Shown here piece by piece: positions 57,313 through 64,000 of a stretch of 64,000 nucleotides of DNA. Under the pieces are notes generated by a model. The model was not told where the DNA came from. It worked only from the letters and a program-made list of their open reading frames with translations, and did no database searches. This stretch comes from Celeribacter halophilus (GTDB taxonomy: Bacteria; Pseudomonadota; Alphaproteobacteria; Rhodobacterales; Rhodobacteraceae). Positions within the stretch are counted from its first letter, which is position 1. The number at the start of each line of letters is the position of its first letter. Location of the stretch: contig NZ_FORY01000015.1 of the NCBI RefSeq assembly GCF_900114135.1, forward strand, positions 17,664-81,663, given 5' to 3'. The position numbers were made by a program, and so were the translations under genes.

Positions 57313-58206
57313 TCACACCCATTTTGCCATGGGCGGCAGCGACATCAGCACCGCATCTGGATTGTGACCGGTCTCCAGACCGAATTTTGTACCGCGATCA
57401 TAGACCAGATTATATTCCGCATAGAGCCCGCGATGGACAAGCTGGCGATCCTTGTCCGCCTCTGTCCACGGCGTATCGCGGCGCTTTTCCGTTACGCCGA
57501 GAAAAGCGGGGAGGAATGCGCGTCCTACGTCCTGGGTAAAAGCAAAATCCTTTTCCCAGTCGCCAGTGTTGAGATCATCATAGAAAATACCGCCCACGCC
57601 GCGCGCGCGTCCTCGGTGCGGGATGTAGAAATATTCGTCCGCCCACGCTTTGAAACGCGGGTAATACGCCGGATCGTGGCGGTCGCAGTGCTCTTTTTGA
57701 ACGGCGTGGAAGGCCTTTGTGTCTTCGTCATATTCGATGCACGGGTTCAGGTCGGAGCCGCCGCCGAACCACCAGCCATGCGGCGTCCAGAACATCCGCG
57801 TGTTCATGTGAACGGCAGGCGTATGGGGATTTTGCATATGGGCGACAAGAGAAATGCCCGCGGCCCAGAACCGCGGATCGTCTTTCATCCCCGGCAAGCC
57901 CTTGCGCGCCGCCATAGCGTTTTGCGCCCGCTCACCGAGAGAACCATAGACGGTGGAGGCATTGACGCCGATCTTCTCGAACACACGTCCGTCACGCATC
58001 ACGGACATAAGGCCGCCGCCCGCGTCCGTTCCATCCTCCGACTGGCGCTGTGTCTTGGTGACTTCGAAACGACCCGCCGGACGGTCGGCGAAAGGTCCGC
58101 TCACCTGCGTGTCTTCGAGCGCCTCGAACGCGGACACGATTTGGTCACGCAAACTGCGAAACCATGCGCTGGCGCGGTCTTTTTCTGTTGTCATCTCATC
58201 GCTCAT
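57313..58206 (-). CDS. hemF: Oxygen-dependent coproporphyrinogen III oxidase
   Basis: Converts coproporphyrinogen III to protoporphyrinogen IX using oxygen. It has 297 residues with GISLVAHMQNPHTPAVHMNTRMF, WWFGGGSDLNP and RGRARGVGGIFYDDLNTGDWEKDFAFTQDVG. ATG 58206 (MSDEMTTEKD) was chosen. No FNR box is present upstream, unlike hemN, which fits its use when oxygen is available. Confidence 0.97.
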   Translation of the reverse strand: MSDEMTTEKDRASAWFRSLRDQIVSAFEALEDTQVSGPFADRPAGRFEVTKTQRQSEDGTDAGGGLMSVMRDGRVFEKIGVNASTVYGSLGERAQNAMAARKGLPGMKDDPRFWAAGISLVAHMQNPHTPAVHMNTRMFWTPHGWWFGGGSDLNPCIEYDEDTKAFHAVQKEHCDRHDPAYYPRFKAWADEYFYIPHRGRARGVGGIFYDDLNTGDWEKDFAFTQDVGRAFLPAFLGVTEKRRDTPWTEADKDRQLVHRGLYAEYNLVYDRGTKFGLETGHNPDAVLMSLPPMAKWV

Positions 58207-58329
58207 CGGGGCGGTCCTTCTTTCTCGTCTCGGGGGCAGGTAACAGCTTTCGACCTTTGGCGGCAAGTTCCCTTCCCCTGCGACAGAAACACGCTATGCT
58301 GACGGGCAAAGTCAAAAGGAGACGTTGTT

Positions 58330-58704
58330 ATGCGTTGGTTCATCCCGCTCGCCCTAGTCCCGCTTCTCGCCGCCTGTTCCGAACAACAGATGTGCATTTC
58401 CCGCGCGACGAAAGATTTACGTCAGGTACAGAGCTTTATCTCCGAAGCCGAAGGCAATCTGGCGCGTGGCTATGCCTTGGTCGAAAAGGAATATATCGAT
58501 TATGACATCAAGCGCTGCGGCGAGCGTCCCGATGGCAAACCCCGTTACTGTCGGGTTCCCGATGTCGAAACACGGCGAGTCGCGAAGGCCATTGATCTTG
58601 ATGCAGAAGCCGCGAAGTTGGCCGCTTTGAAAAAGAAAGAAGCACAGCTTTCCGCTCAGGCCGCAGCCGAGATAGAAGCCTGCAAAACCCAATATCCCGA
58701 GTGA
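58330..58704 (+). CDS. Small lipoprotein of unknown function
   Basis: The 124-residue protein has a signal peptide MRWFIPLALVPLLAACSEQQ with lipobox LLAAC (Cys 16). The mature region has three further Cys (MCIS, KRCGERPDGKPRYCRVP, EACKTQYPE), which could form periplasmic disulfides, and an Ala/Lys/Glu-rich helix at the C-terminal third. I do not recognise a family with certainty. It stands alone, between hemF and an SDR gene on the other strand. Confidence 0.75.
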   Translation: MRWFIPLALVPLLAACSEQQMCISRATKDLRQVQSFISEAEGNLARGYALVEKEYIDYDIKRCGERPDGKPRYCRVPDVETRRVAKAIDLDAEAAKLAALKKKEAQLSAQAAAEIEACKTQYPE

Positions 58705-58714
58705 TTTCTGTCGC

Positions 58715-59527
58715 TTAGTGGGTCGGCGCGTGCACAGGATCAACCAAAGTGCGCCCGCCGTCCACCGTCAGGATTTGTCCCGTCATAAAGCCGGAACAGT
58801 CGGAGGTGAGATATTGCACCGTTTCGGCCACTTCCGAGGCCGGCGCAACCCGCCCCAGCGGAGTTTTGGACATGATTTCCTCACGATAATCAGGATTTTC
58901 CGCCAGCATATCCCTCAGGCTTGAACTCATCACAGAGCCAAACGCCACGGCATTCACCCGAATGCGATGGGGCGCCAGAGACACGGCCATTGCACGCGTC
59001 ATCTGGTCCACAGCGGCAGAGGAGATGGAAAAGGCCAGAAGCTCCGGCTGACAACGGCGCGCGGCAATCGACGACAGGTTGACGATAGAGCCCACGACAC
59101 CATCGTCGTCGCCACTTTTGTCCGAGTTCTTGATCATCCATTTCGCCACCTGCTGCGTCAGGCGCAGCGAGGTCATCAGGTTCTGCTCCAAAAGCTCGGC
59201 CACATTATCCTCTTCCACCGACAAAGGCTCGCTCATCAGAACCTGCCGCGAAGCGTTGACCAGAATATCCACCCCGTCAAATGCGTCGATCGTGGCGGAG
59301 AGCAGATTTGCGATGGTCAGCTTTTGACGCAAATCTCCGGCGAAATAGGCCAGTTTCGCGTCTTCCGCTTCGGCTTCATCCCCGTATTCGGCCATGAGGC
59401 TGGCCTCATCCATATCGGCACACATCACATAAGCACCTTGCGCCAGAAAATGCCGCGCCACCGAAAGGCCGACACCGTTGGCGGCACCTGTGACGATGGC
59501 CACCTTGCCTGCAATCGAAAAGCTCAT
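58715..59527 (-). CDS. SDR-fold protein lacking the YxxxK catalytic pair
   Basis: The 270-residue short-chain dehydrogenase/reductase fold has an intact nucleotide loop (VTGAANGVGLSVARHF) and an Asp at the end of strand 2 (CADMD), suggesting NAD(H). The catalytic Ser region (NLSSIAARR) is present. At the usual YSASK site the sequence reads FSISS, so Tyr is Phe166 and Lys is Ser170. It may have lost oxidoreductase activity and serve as a regulatory or scaffolding protein, or use another chemistry. It is divergently placed to the lipoprotein gene end and precedes the methyltransferase on the same strand by 30 bases. Confidence 0.85.
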   Translation of the reverse strand: MSFSIAGKVAIVTGAANGVGLSVARHFLAQGAYVMCADMDEASLMAEYGDEAEAEDAKLAYFAGDLRQKLTIANLLSATIDAFDGVDILVNASRQVLMSEPLSVEEDNVAELLEQNLMTSLRLTQQVAKWMIKNSDKSGDDDGVVGSIVNLSSIAARRCQPELLAFSISSAAVDQMTRAMAVSLAPHRIRVNAVAFGSVMSSSLRDMLAENPDYREEIMSKTPLGRVAPASEVAETVQYLTSDCSGFMTGQILTVDGGRTLVDPVHAPTH

Positions 59528-59557
59528 GGGAGACTCCCTGTTGTGTTAGCGCCGATG

Positions 59558-60532
59558 TTAGGATTTTGATCCGGTCCTGCGAAGAGGTTTCGTCGCGTGA
59601 AGCACTTTGAAACCGCCCGTGCCGCCAATCTCGGCAATATTGCCAAAGAGAGAGGCAAGCGTCGCCTCATAAGGCAATTGCCGGTTGGCGACCAGCCAAA
59701 GCTGCCCTTGAGGGGTCAGCATACCGGCGGCGGCCTTGATAAACGCCTGACCAAGCGCGGGATCAGCGGCGCGCGACGTATGGAACGGCGGGTTCATGAT
59801 CACCGCATCCAAAAGTTGCGGCGGTTTGAATTTTGTCGCATCTTCCCAATGGAACTGCGCACGCGGATCGGAAATATTGTCGCGCGCTGAGGCTAAGGCG
59901 GCAGCCTCCGCCTCGACCAGATGCAAGTCTTTCACCCCCTCGCGTGCCAGTATCGCGCGGGACAGATACCCCCATCCGGCACCAAGGTCCGCGATTCGGG
60001 CGGGCAATTTGTCAGGCAGACTGTCGACCAGCACCTGCGATGCCTTGTCGATGCGATCCACAGAAAACACACCCAGACGCGTGGTGAAACCTTCGATCAG
60101 ATGCAGCGGGCCCGGATCGGCCCAATCCGAAAAATCACCGTCGGAGAACCGGAGCGCCTTACCATGCGATTTCGAGACGACCTGCACATCCGTCCGTTTG
60201 CGAATGTCTTTCAACAGGCTGTCGATGCCATCCGTCTTCTGCCCGTCCACGATAACCTGATCCGCGCGCAAAACAGCATCCGCGATCAGGGCGCGAGCCT
60301 CCGCCTTGGCACGCGGCACGGCCACGATTGCAAGATCGAAATGTCCCTCAGCGAAGGTTGTCACATCAAAGCCTTGCGCCGTGAATGCCTCAACATCCGG
60401 CTTGAACCCCTGCACAATATGCACATGCACGCCTTTCAACGCCGACAAATCAGCATCCGAACGCGGCCGATAGACCACGATACGCTCAGGCACAGGCCCG
60501 TTCAGAAGGAGAGGGAGACGCGGGGACACCAT
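59558..60532 (-). CDS. RsmC/RlmG-like rRNA guanine-N2 methyltransferase
   Basis: This 324-residue protein has an N-terminal degenerate methyltransferase-like half (RIVVYRPRSDADLSAL) and a C-terminal SAM domain with motif I IADLGAGWGYLSRAIL, the acidic LHLVEAEAAALASARDN, and the N-modifying motif MNPPFH near residue 240. The double-domain layout is typical of RsmC/RlmG, which methylate G in rRNA. Target base is not determinable. It lies 18 bases from clpS on the same strand. Confidence 0.85.
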   Translation of the reverse strand: MVSPRLPLLLNGPVPERIVVYRPRSDADLSALKGVHVHIVQGFKPDVEAFTAQGFDVTTFAEGHFDLAIVAVPRAKAEARALIADAVLRADQVIVDGQKTDGIDSLLKDIRKRTDVQVVSKSHGKALRFSDGDFSDWADPGPLHLIEGFTTRLGVFSVDRIDKASQVLVDSLPDKLPARIADLGAGWGYLSRAILAREGVKDLHLVEAEAAALASARDNISDPRAQFHWEDATKFKPPQLLDAVIMNPPFHTSRAADPALGQAFIKAAAGMLTPQGQLWLVANRQLPYEATLASLFGNIAEIGGTGGFKVLHATKPLRRTGSKS

Positions 60533-60550
60533 GTCAGACAGGCGAAACGC

Positions 60551-60898
60551 CTATTCCTTTTCCATAGTGCATTGCAGCGGATGCTGATGCCGACGGGAGA
60601 AATCCATCACTTGCTGGACTTTGGTTTCCGCGATTTCAAACGGAAACACACCAACGACTGCCAGCCCCTTTTTATGCACGGTCAACATGATCTCTGTCGC
60701 CTGCGCATGACCAATGCCGAAGAACCGCTCCAGCACCAGCACGACGAATTCCATCGGTGTGTAATCGTCATTGAGCAGCATGACCTTGTAGAGAGGCGGG
60801 CGTTTTGTCTTGGGTTTGGTTTTAAGCGCAAGTCCAGCGTCGCCGTCGCCATCCGAACGGTCGCCATTGTCAGCCATCATCTGCGGTGCGAGGATCAC
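60551..60898 (-). CDS. clpS: Clp protease adaptor ClpS
   Basis: The 115-residue adaptor delivers N-degron substrates to ClpAP. The core has the family motif [22 protein letters not shown] (substrate pocket Asn-Asp-Asp), [18 protein letters not shown] and a C-terminal [19 protein letters not shown] at 60898 preceded by GGAGG 8 bases upstream is favoured over internal ATGs at 60880 and 60877. The N-terminal 30 residues are flexible and charged, as usual. Confidence 0.95.
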   Translation of the reverse strand: MILAPQMMADNGDRSDGDGDAGLALKTKPKTKRPPLYKVMLLNDDYTPMEFVVLVLERFFGIGHAQATEIMLTVHKKGLAVVGVFPFEIAETKVQQVMDFSRRHQHPLQCTMEKE

Positions 60899-61016
60899 TC
60901 TTATCGCCTCCGATATCGCATGTCTTGAATTGGGGTCTTGCTCGAGCCGTTATATAGCCCCTTTTGCGCATGAATAAAGAGCGTTATGCCGAAACCGGTA
61001 AAGGAGCGCCGATCAT

Positions 61017-61724
61017 ATGACCGAGAAACTCGCGACAATCGCCTTTGATGCGGATGATACGCTTTGGGAAAATGAACAGTTTTTCCGTATGACGCAGGAG
61101 CGTTTCAAGGAACTGCTCGCCGACTTCACCGAGGCCGACCATCTCTCCGAGCGGCTTCTGGCCGCCGAGCGCCGCAACCTCGGGCAATACGGATTCGGCA
61201 TCAAGGGCTTCGTCCTCTCAATGATCGAAACCGCCATCGAAGTCACGGAAGACCGTGTGCCCGCCTCGGTGATCCGCGAACTGATCGCCGCCGGACAAGA
61301 GATGCTGCGTCACCCAATTCACCTTCTCGACGGGGTGGAAAAGACGGTGAGAACCCTGGCCGAGGACTATGACATCCTGCTGGTGACCAAGGGGGACCTT
61401 CTGGATCAGGAGCGCAAACTCGCGCAATCGGGCCTCGGGGACATGTTCGATGGAATCGAAGTCGTCTCCAACAAGACCCCCGACATCTACCGCACCATTT
61501 TTGCCCGCCACAACACTGCGCCAGAACGCGCGATGATGGTCGGCAACTCTATGAAGTCAGACGTTATTCCGCCAATCGAAGCCGGAGCATGGGGCGTATA
61601 TGTCCCACATAATTACACTTGGGAAATCGAACATGCCGAGGCCCCTTCCGCGCATCCGCGCTTTCACGAATTGCCCCGCCTGACGGAATTGCCAGGGTTG
61701 ATTGACGCGATCCAAAAAAGTTGA
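61017..61724 (+). CDS. HAD-family hydrolase
   Basis: This 235-residue phosphatase-like protein has motif I AFDADDTLWENEQ (nucleophile and acid Asp), motif II VTKGD, and motif III-IV with KTPDIYRTIF and MVGNSMKSDVIPPIEAGAWGVYVPH. A helical cap lies between motifs I and II. It resembles the haloacid dehalogenase-like phosphatases of small phosphate esters; substrate unknown. The ATG lies at 61017 with GGAGCG some 12 bases upstream. Confidence 0.88.
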   Translation: MTEKLATIAFDADDTLWENEQFFRMTQERFKELLADFTEADHLSERLLAAERRNLGQYGFGIKGFVLSMIETAIEVTEDRVPASVIRELIAAGQEMLRHPIHLLDGVEKTVRTLAEDYDILLVTKGDLLDQERKLAQSGLGDMFDGIEVVSNKTPDIYRTIFARHNTAPERAMMVGNSMKSDVIPPIEAGAWGVYVPHNYTWEIEHAEAPSAHPRFHELPRLTELPGLIDAIQKS

Positions 61725-61805
61725 TCGCGGCACTTTCCCCGATCTAGTAGACGCCAATTCAGCAAACACCAGATTTAGGGTTGCAGCTCTGCACCGCCTC
61801 AAAAC

Positions 61806-61832
61806 CCTTGAAAATTCTTTGTTTTCTCAAGG
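61806..61832. promoter_or_regulatory. Inverted repeat upstream of dacA
   Basis: CCTTGA and TCAAGG arms flank a 15-base AT-rich spacer about 70-95 bases before the dacA start. It may be an operator or part of the promoter region. The role is not known. Confidence 0.3.
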
Positions 61833-61900
61833 AAAAGCCTGTGCTACCGTCACATTAATAAGCTGGGCGAAATGATCCGGCAAGACGAGGCAGAGTTATC

Positions 61901-63469
61901 ATGAAGAGCAACGTGCAAGCGCGGGGTTTCCTGCGTGCCGTTTCAAGGCGTATTTTCCCTCTCCTATTGATCGCATTCGCGATGTCAATCGCGGTGACCA
62001 CACGGGCTATGGCAGCCGAATATGCCGCCCTCGTGATGGACGCGCGCAATGGCAAGGTGTTGCACGCCACCAACGCCGACACGCGACTGCATCCCGCATC
62101 TCTCACCAAGATGATGACCCTCTACATCACATTCGAAGCGGTGGAACATGGTGAGATCGGACTTGATGATCTGGTCACCGTGTCGCGCAATGCCGCCTCC
62201 GAGCCGCCGTCGAAACTGGGTCTGAAAGCAGGCCAGAAGATCAAACTGCGCTACCTGATCCGCGCTGCCGCCGTCAAATCTGCCAATGATGCGGCCACTG
62301 CCATCGGTGAAGCCATCGAAGGCTCCGAAGCCGCATTTGCCCGCCGCATGAACCGCACAGCCAAAGCACTGGGCATGTCGCGCACAACCTTCAAAAACGC
62401 CAACGGCCTCACCGAGGCGGGGCACCTCTCGACCGCGCGGGACATGACCGTTCTGGGGCGGCATCTGTTCTATGACTATCCGGAATATTACAACATTTTC
62501 TCGCGCAAGACCGCTGATGCCGGTGTGCGCACCGTGACCCATACCAACTCACGCTTCCTGAGTTCTTACGAAGGGGCAGACGGGATCAAAACCGGCTACA
62601 CTTCAGCGGCTGGCTTCAACCTCACGGCTTCGGCCCATCGGGGTAACAAGCGAATCATCACTACGGTCTTCGGCGGTCGCTCCACAGCATCGCGCAATGC
62701 CAAGGTGACCGAACTTATGGATCTCGGCTTCAAACGCGCGCCCAACCGCGTCGCTGTCTCGAAACCCGTCAAACCGCCTTACATGGGCAAATCCGGCGGG
62801 GCAGTCATGGTTGCCGGCAATCAGGAAGCGCCCAAAGTGGCCTCGAAGATCATCCGTGTGAACATCTCGATGACTTCAAGCCCCCTCCCCAAGGCGCGGC
62901 CGCTTAAAGCTCTGGCGCCCGAAGACGAACAACTCCTTCTCGCCGCTTCTGACGATGTCCTGAATGCATTGACGAAAGCCGAGGAGGAAGAAGCCCTTCT
63001 CGCCGCGGCTGCGGAAGCTGCCGATGAAGCCAGCACGCTTTTGGCCGAAACCGCCCGCGCGCAGCAGGAGCCCATGCCCGCGGTCACGGCAGCCGTCCCA
63101 GCCATCGCGCCCCTTCCGCGCCCTGCCGTGCAGGAACAGATCCAGCTTGCATCCGTGGAACAAACTGCGGCGGCTATGCCCGCTGCGGCATCGCAAGCCC
63201 CCGAAGTTGTGACGAGAATCTCGACCTCAGGCAGTCGTTATTGGGGCATCAACATCGGCACCTATGGCTCCGAATATGCCGCCCGCAAGGAACTGTTAAG
63301 AACCGCATTGACGGAAGTCGAAATGCTCGATGGCGCGCTGCGTAAGGTGGTCAAAACCAAACGTGGCTACGATGCCAATTTCCTCGGCCTCACCGAAGAA
63401 ATGGCAGCCATGACCTGTCGCCGCCTCGAAGCACGCGGCACGGAATGCGAGACTGTCGGCCCATCTTAA
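61901..63469 (+). CDS. dacA: D-alanyl-D-alanine carboxypeptidase with SPOR domain
   Basis: The 522-residue periplasmic enzyme trims the terminal D-Ala from peptidoglycan stem peptides. After a signal helix (residues about 17-39) the peptidase domain has SLTK (Ser67, Lys70), SAND (near 126) and KTG in GADGIKTGYTSAAGF. A Pro/Ala/Glu-rich linker (about 300-420) leads to a C-terminal SPOR-type domain (YWGINIGTYGSEYAARKELLRTAL) that should bind denuded glycan at the septum. The long linker contains Ala/Glu-rich repeats. Confidence 0.92.
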   Translation: MKSNVQARGFLRAVSRRIFPLLLIAFAMSIAVTTRAMAAEYAALVMDARNGKVLHATNADTRLHPASLTKMMTLYITFEAVEHGEIGLDDLVTVSRNAASEPPSKLGLKAGQKIKLRYLIRAAAVKSANDAATAIGEAIEGSEAAFARRMNRTAKALGMSRTTFKNANGLTEAGHLSTARDMTVLGRHLFYDYPEYYNIFSRKTADAGVRTVTHTNSRFLSSYEGADGIKTGYTSAAGFNLTASAHRGNKRIITTVFGGRSTASRNAKVTELMDLGFKRAPNRVAVSKPVKPPYMGKSGGAVMVAGNQEAPKVASKIIRVNISMTSSPLPKARPLKALAPEDEQLLLAASDDVLNALTKAEEEEALLAAAAEAADEASTLLAETARAQQEPMPAVTAAVPAIAPLPRPAVQEQIQLASVEQTAAAMPAAASQAPEVVTRISTSGSRYWGINIGTYGSEYAARKELLRTALTEVEMLDGALRKVVKTKRGYDANFLGLTEEMAAMTCRRLEARGTECETVGPS

Positions 63470-63491
63470 GCTTACCAATATTCGGATATTG

Positions 63492-63519
63492 AAGGCGGCC
63501 AACAAGGGGCGCCTTTTTT
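63492..63519 (+). terminator. Intrinsic terminator of dacA
   Basis: AAGGCG (63492-63497) and CGCCTT (63510-63515) form a stem over a 12-base loop, followed by six T. It lies 23 bases after the dacA stop. Confidence 0.75.
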
Positions 63520-63656
63520 ATGGAGCACTCATTCCACTTATTCGAGACCACCACTCGTGACCGGGATCGTTAACTGCGCTCAACGGCTGTAGCCCGAAAG
63601 AACATACTGAGCTGTAATCGTAAAATGGACCCTTCACCTCAATAGTCCAAAACATC

Positions 63657-64000
63657 TGACCTGCCCCCCACAAAATCCCTCATTTTAATGTAGAGTCTGC
63701 CCAATCTTGAAGGAGCAGACGAATGCGAAAGAGCCGTTTTACCGAGGCGCAGATAATCGGGATGATCAAGGAGCAAGAGGCTGGCATGCCGACGGCTGAG
63801 GTGTGTCGTAGACACGGCCTCAGCCCTGCGACGTTCTACAAGTTCAAGTCTAAGTATGGAGGCATGGAAGTCTCGGATGCTGCCAGGCTGAAAACGCTGG
63901 AGGACGAGAATGCCAAACTCAAGCGCCTGCTGGCTGATACGATGCTGGACAACGTCGTTCTGAAGGATTTGCTGGGAAAGAATTGACGACATTGACCAAG
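63657..64000 (+). mobile_element. IS3-family insertion sequence, left end (cut by window)
   Basis: The element appears to begin with TGACCTGCCCCCCACAAAAT at 63657, a TG-started terminal sequence like those of IS3-group (IS407-like) elements, about 65 bases before the first transposase frame. Only the first gene is visible. The right end, the orfB and the target duplication lie beyond the window. Confidence 0.7.
63723..63986 (+). CDS. IS3-family transposase OrfA
   Basis: This is an 87-residue HTH_Tnp_1 protein beginning MRKSRFTEAQIIGMIKEQEA with the DNA-binding CRRHGLSPATFYKFKSKYGG. A leucine-zipper-like helix LKTLEDENAKLKRLLAD follows, and the end is LLGKN. GGAG lies about 8 bases before the ATG. 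In this family orfB follows by a -1 frameshift to make the active transposase. Confidence 0.9.
   Translation: MRKSRFTEAQIIGMIKEQEAGMPTAEVCRRHGLSPATFYKFKSKYGGMEVSDAARLKTLEDENAKLKRLLADTMLDNVVLKDLLGKN

Overview
The window looks like chromosome from an alphaproteobacterium of the Rhodobacteraceae (Roseobacter/Celeribacter-like). The grounds are high GC with dense short-gap operons, the cluster ccoNOQP-ccoGHIS-usp-fnrL-hemN with TTGAT-N4-ATCAA-type FnrL boxes (an arrangement known from Rhodobacter relatives), a five-gene urea ABC transporter with a long UrtB, and a fused MaoC-phosphate acetyltransferase next to acetate kinase. This assignment is inference from gene content, not a database match.

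Layout. 1-439: 5' end of a large BapA-type adhesin, cut by the window edge. 669-3407: copper handling (CopA ATPase and divergent CopZ-like chaperone). 3474-5242: a degenerate DgoK-like kinase and aldose 1-epimerase. 5256-9759: purine catabolism (uraH-puuD on minus; puuE-OHCU decarboxylase fusion, allE, allA on plus), which turns urate into glyoxylate and urea except for an allantoate amidohydrolase that is not here. 9856-9932: tRNA-Met(CAT). 10101-14023: pqiAA'BC lipid-transport-type envelope system. 14063-18712: class Ib ribonucleotide reductase nrdHIEF behind a cobalamin riboswitch, with an unrecognised 46-residue gene flanked by structured RNA hairpins between nrdE and nrdF. 18782-26158: LacI-controlled ABC sugar transporter with a six-hairpin glycoside hydrolase; both permeases carry unusual extra domains. 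26247-32243: urtABCDE urea uptake. 32788-35565: large chemoreceptor. 35676-38224: MaoC-Pta fusion and AckA. 38228-42135: YbbP/YbbA export-type ABC pair and divergent TesA-like esterase. 42140-50144: cbb3 oxidase structural and assembly genes. 50511-53631: Usp, FnrL, HemN. 53740-58206: FAD oxidoreductase, hemC, hemE, hemF. 58330-63469: lipoprotein, an SDR-fold protein that lacks its catalytic Tyr/Lys, an rRNA methyltransferase, ClpS, a HAD hydrolase, and a DacA-type carboxypeptidase with SPOR domain. 63657-64000: left end of an IS3-family insertion sequence.

How the parts work together. The 42-54 kb block is an oxygen-response module: FnrL senses low oxygen, and FNR-like boxes precede ccoN, ccoG, usp and lie between fnrL and hemN, so the high-affinity terminal oxidase, its copper/heme assembly factors and oxygen-independent heme synthesis would rise together. 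The oxygen-dependent HemF lies nearby without such a box. CopA/CopZ and CcoI are two separate copper P-type ATPase routes, detoxification and oxidase metallation. Purine breakdown yields urea, and urea uptake is encoded about 17 kb away. B12-repressed class Ib reductase suggests that the cell also has a B12-dependent class II enzyme elsewhere (inference).

The strongest leads beyond ordinary annotation are the B12 riboswitch with a two-option hairpin platform ahead of nrdHIEF, the orphan small gene inside nrdHIEF, the DUF11-like extracytoplasmic insertion in a MalF-type permease paired with an N-terminally extended MalG-type partner, and the pseudo-SDR.
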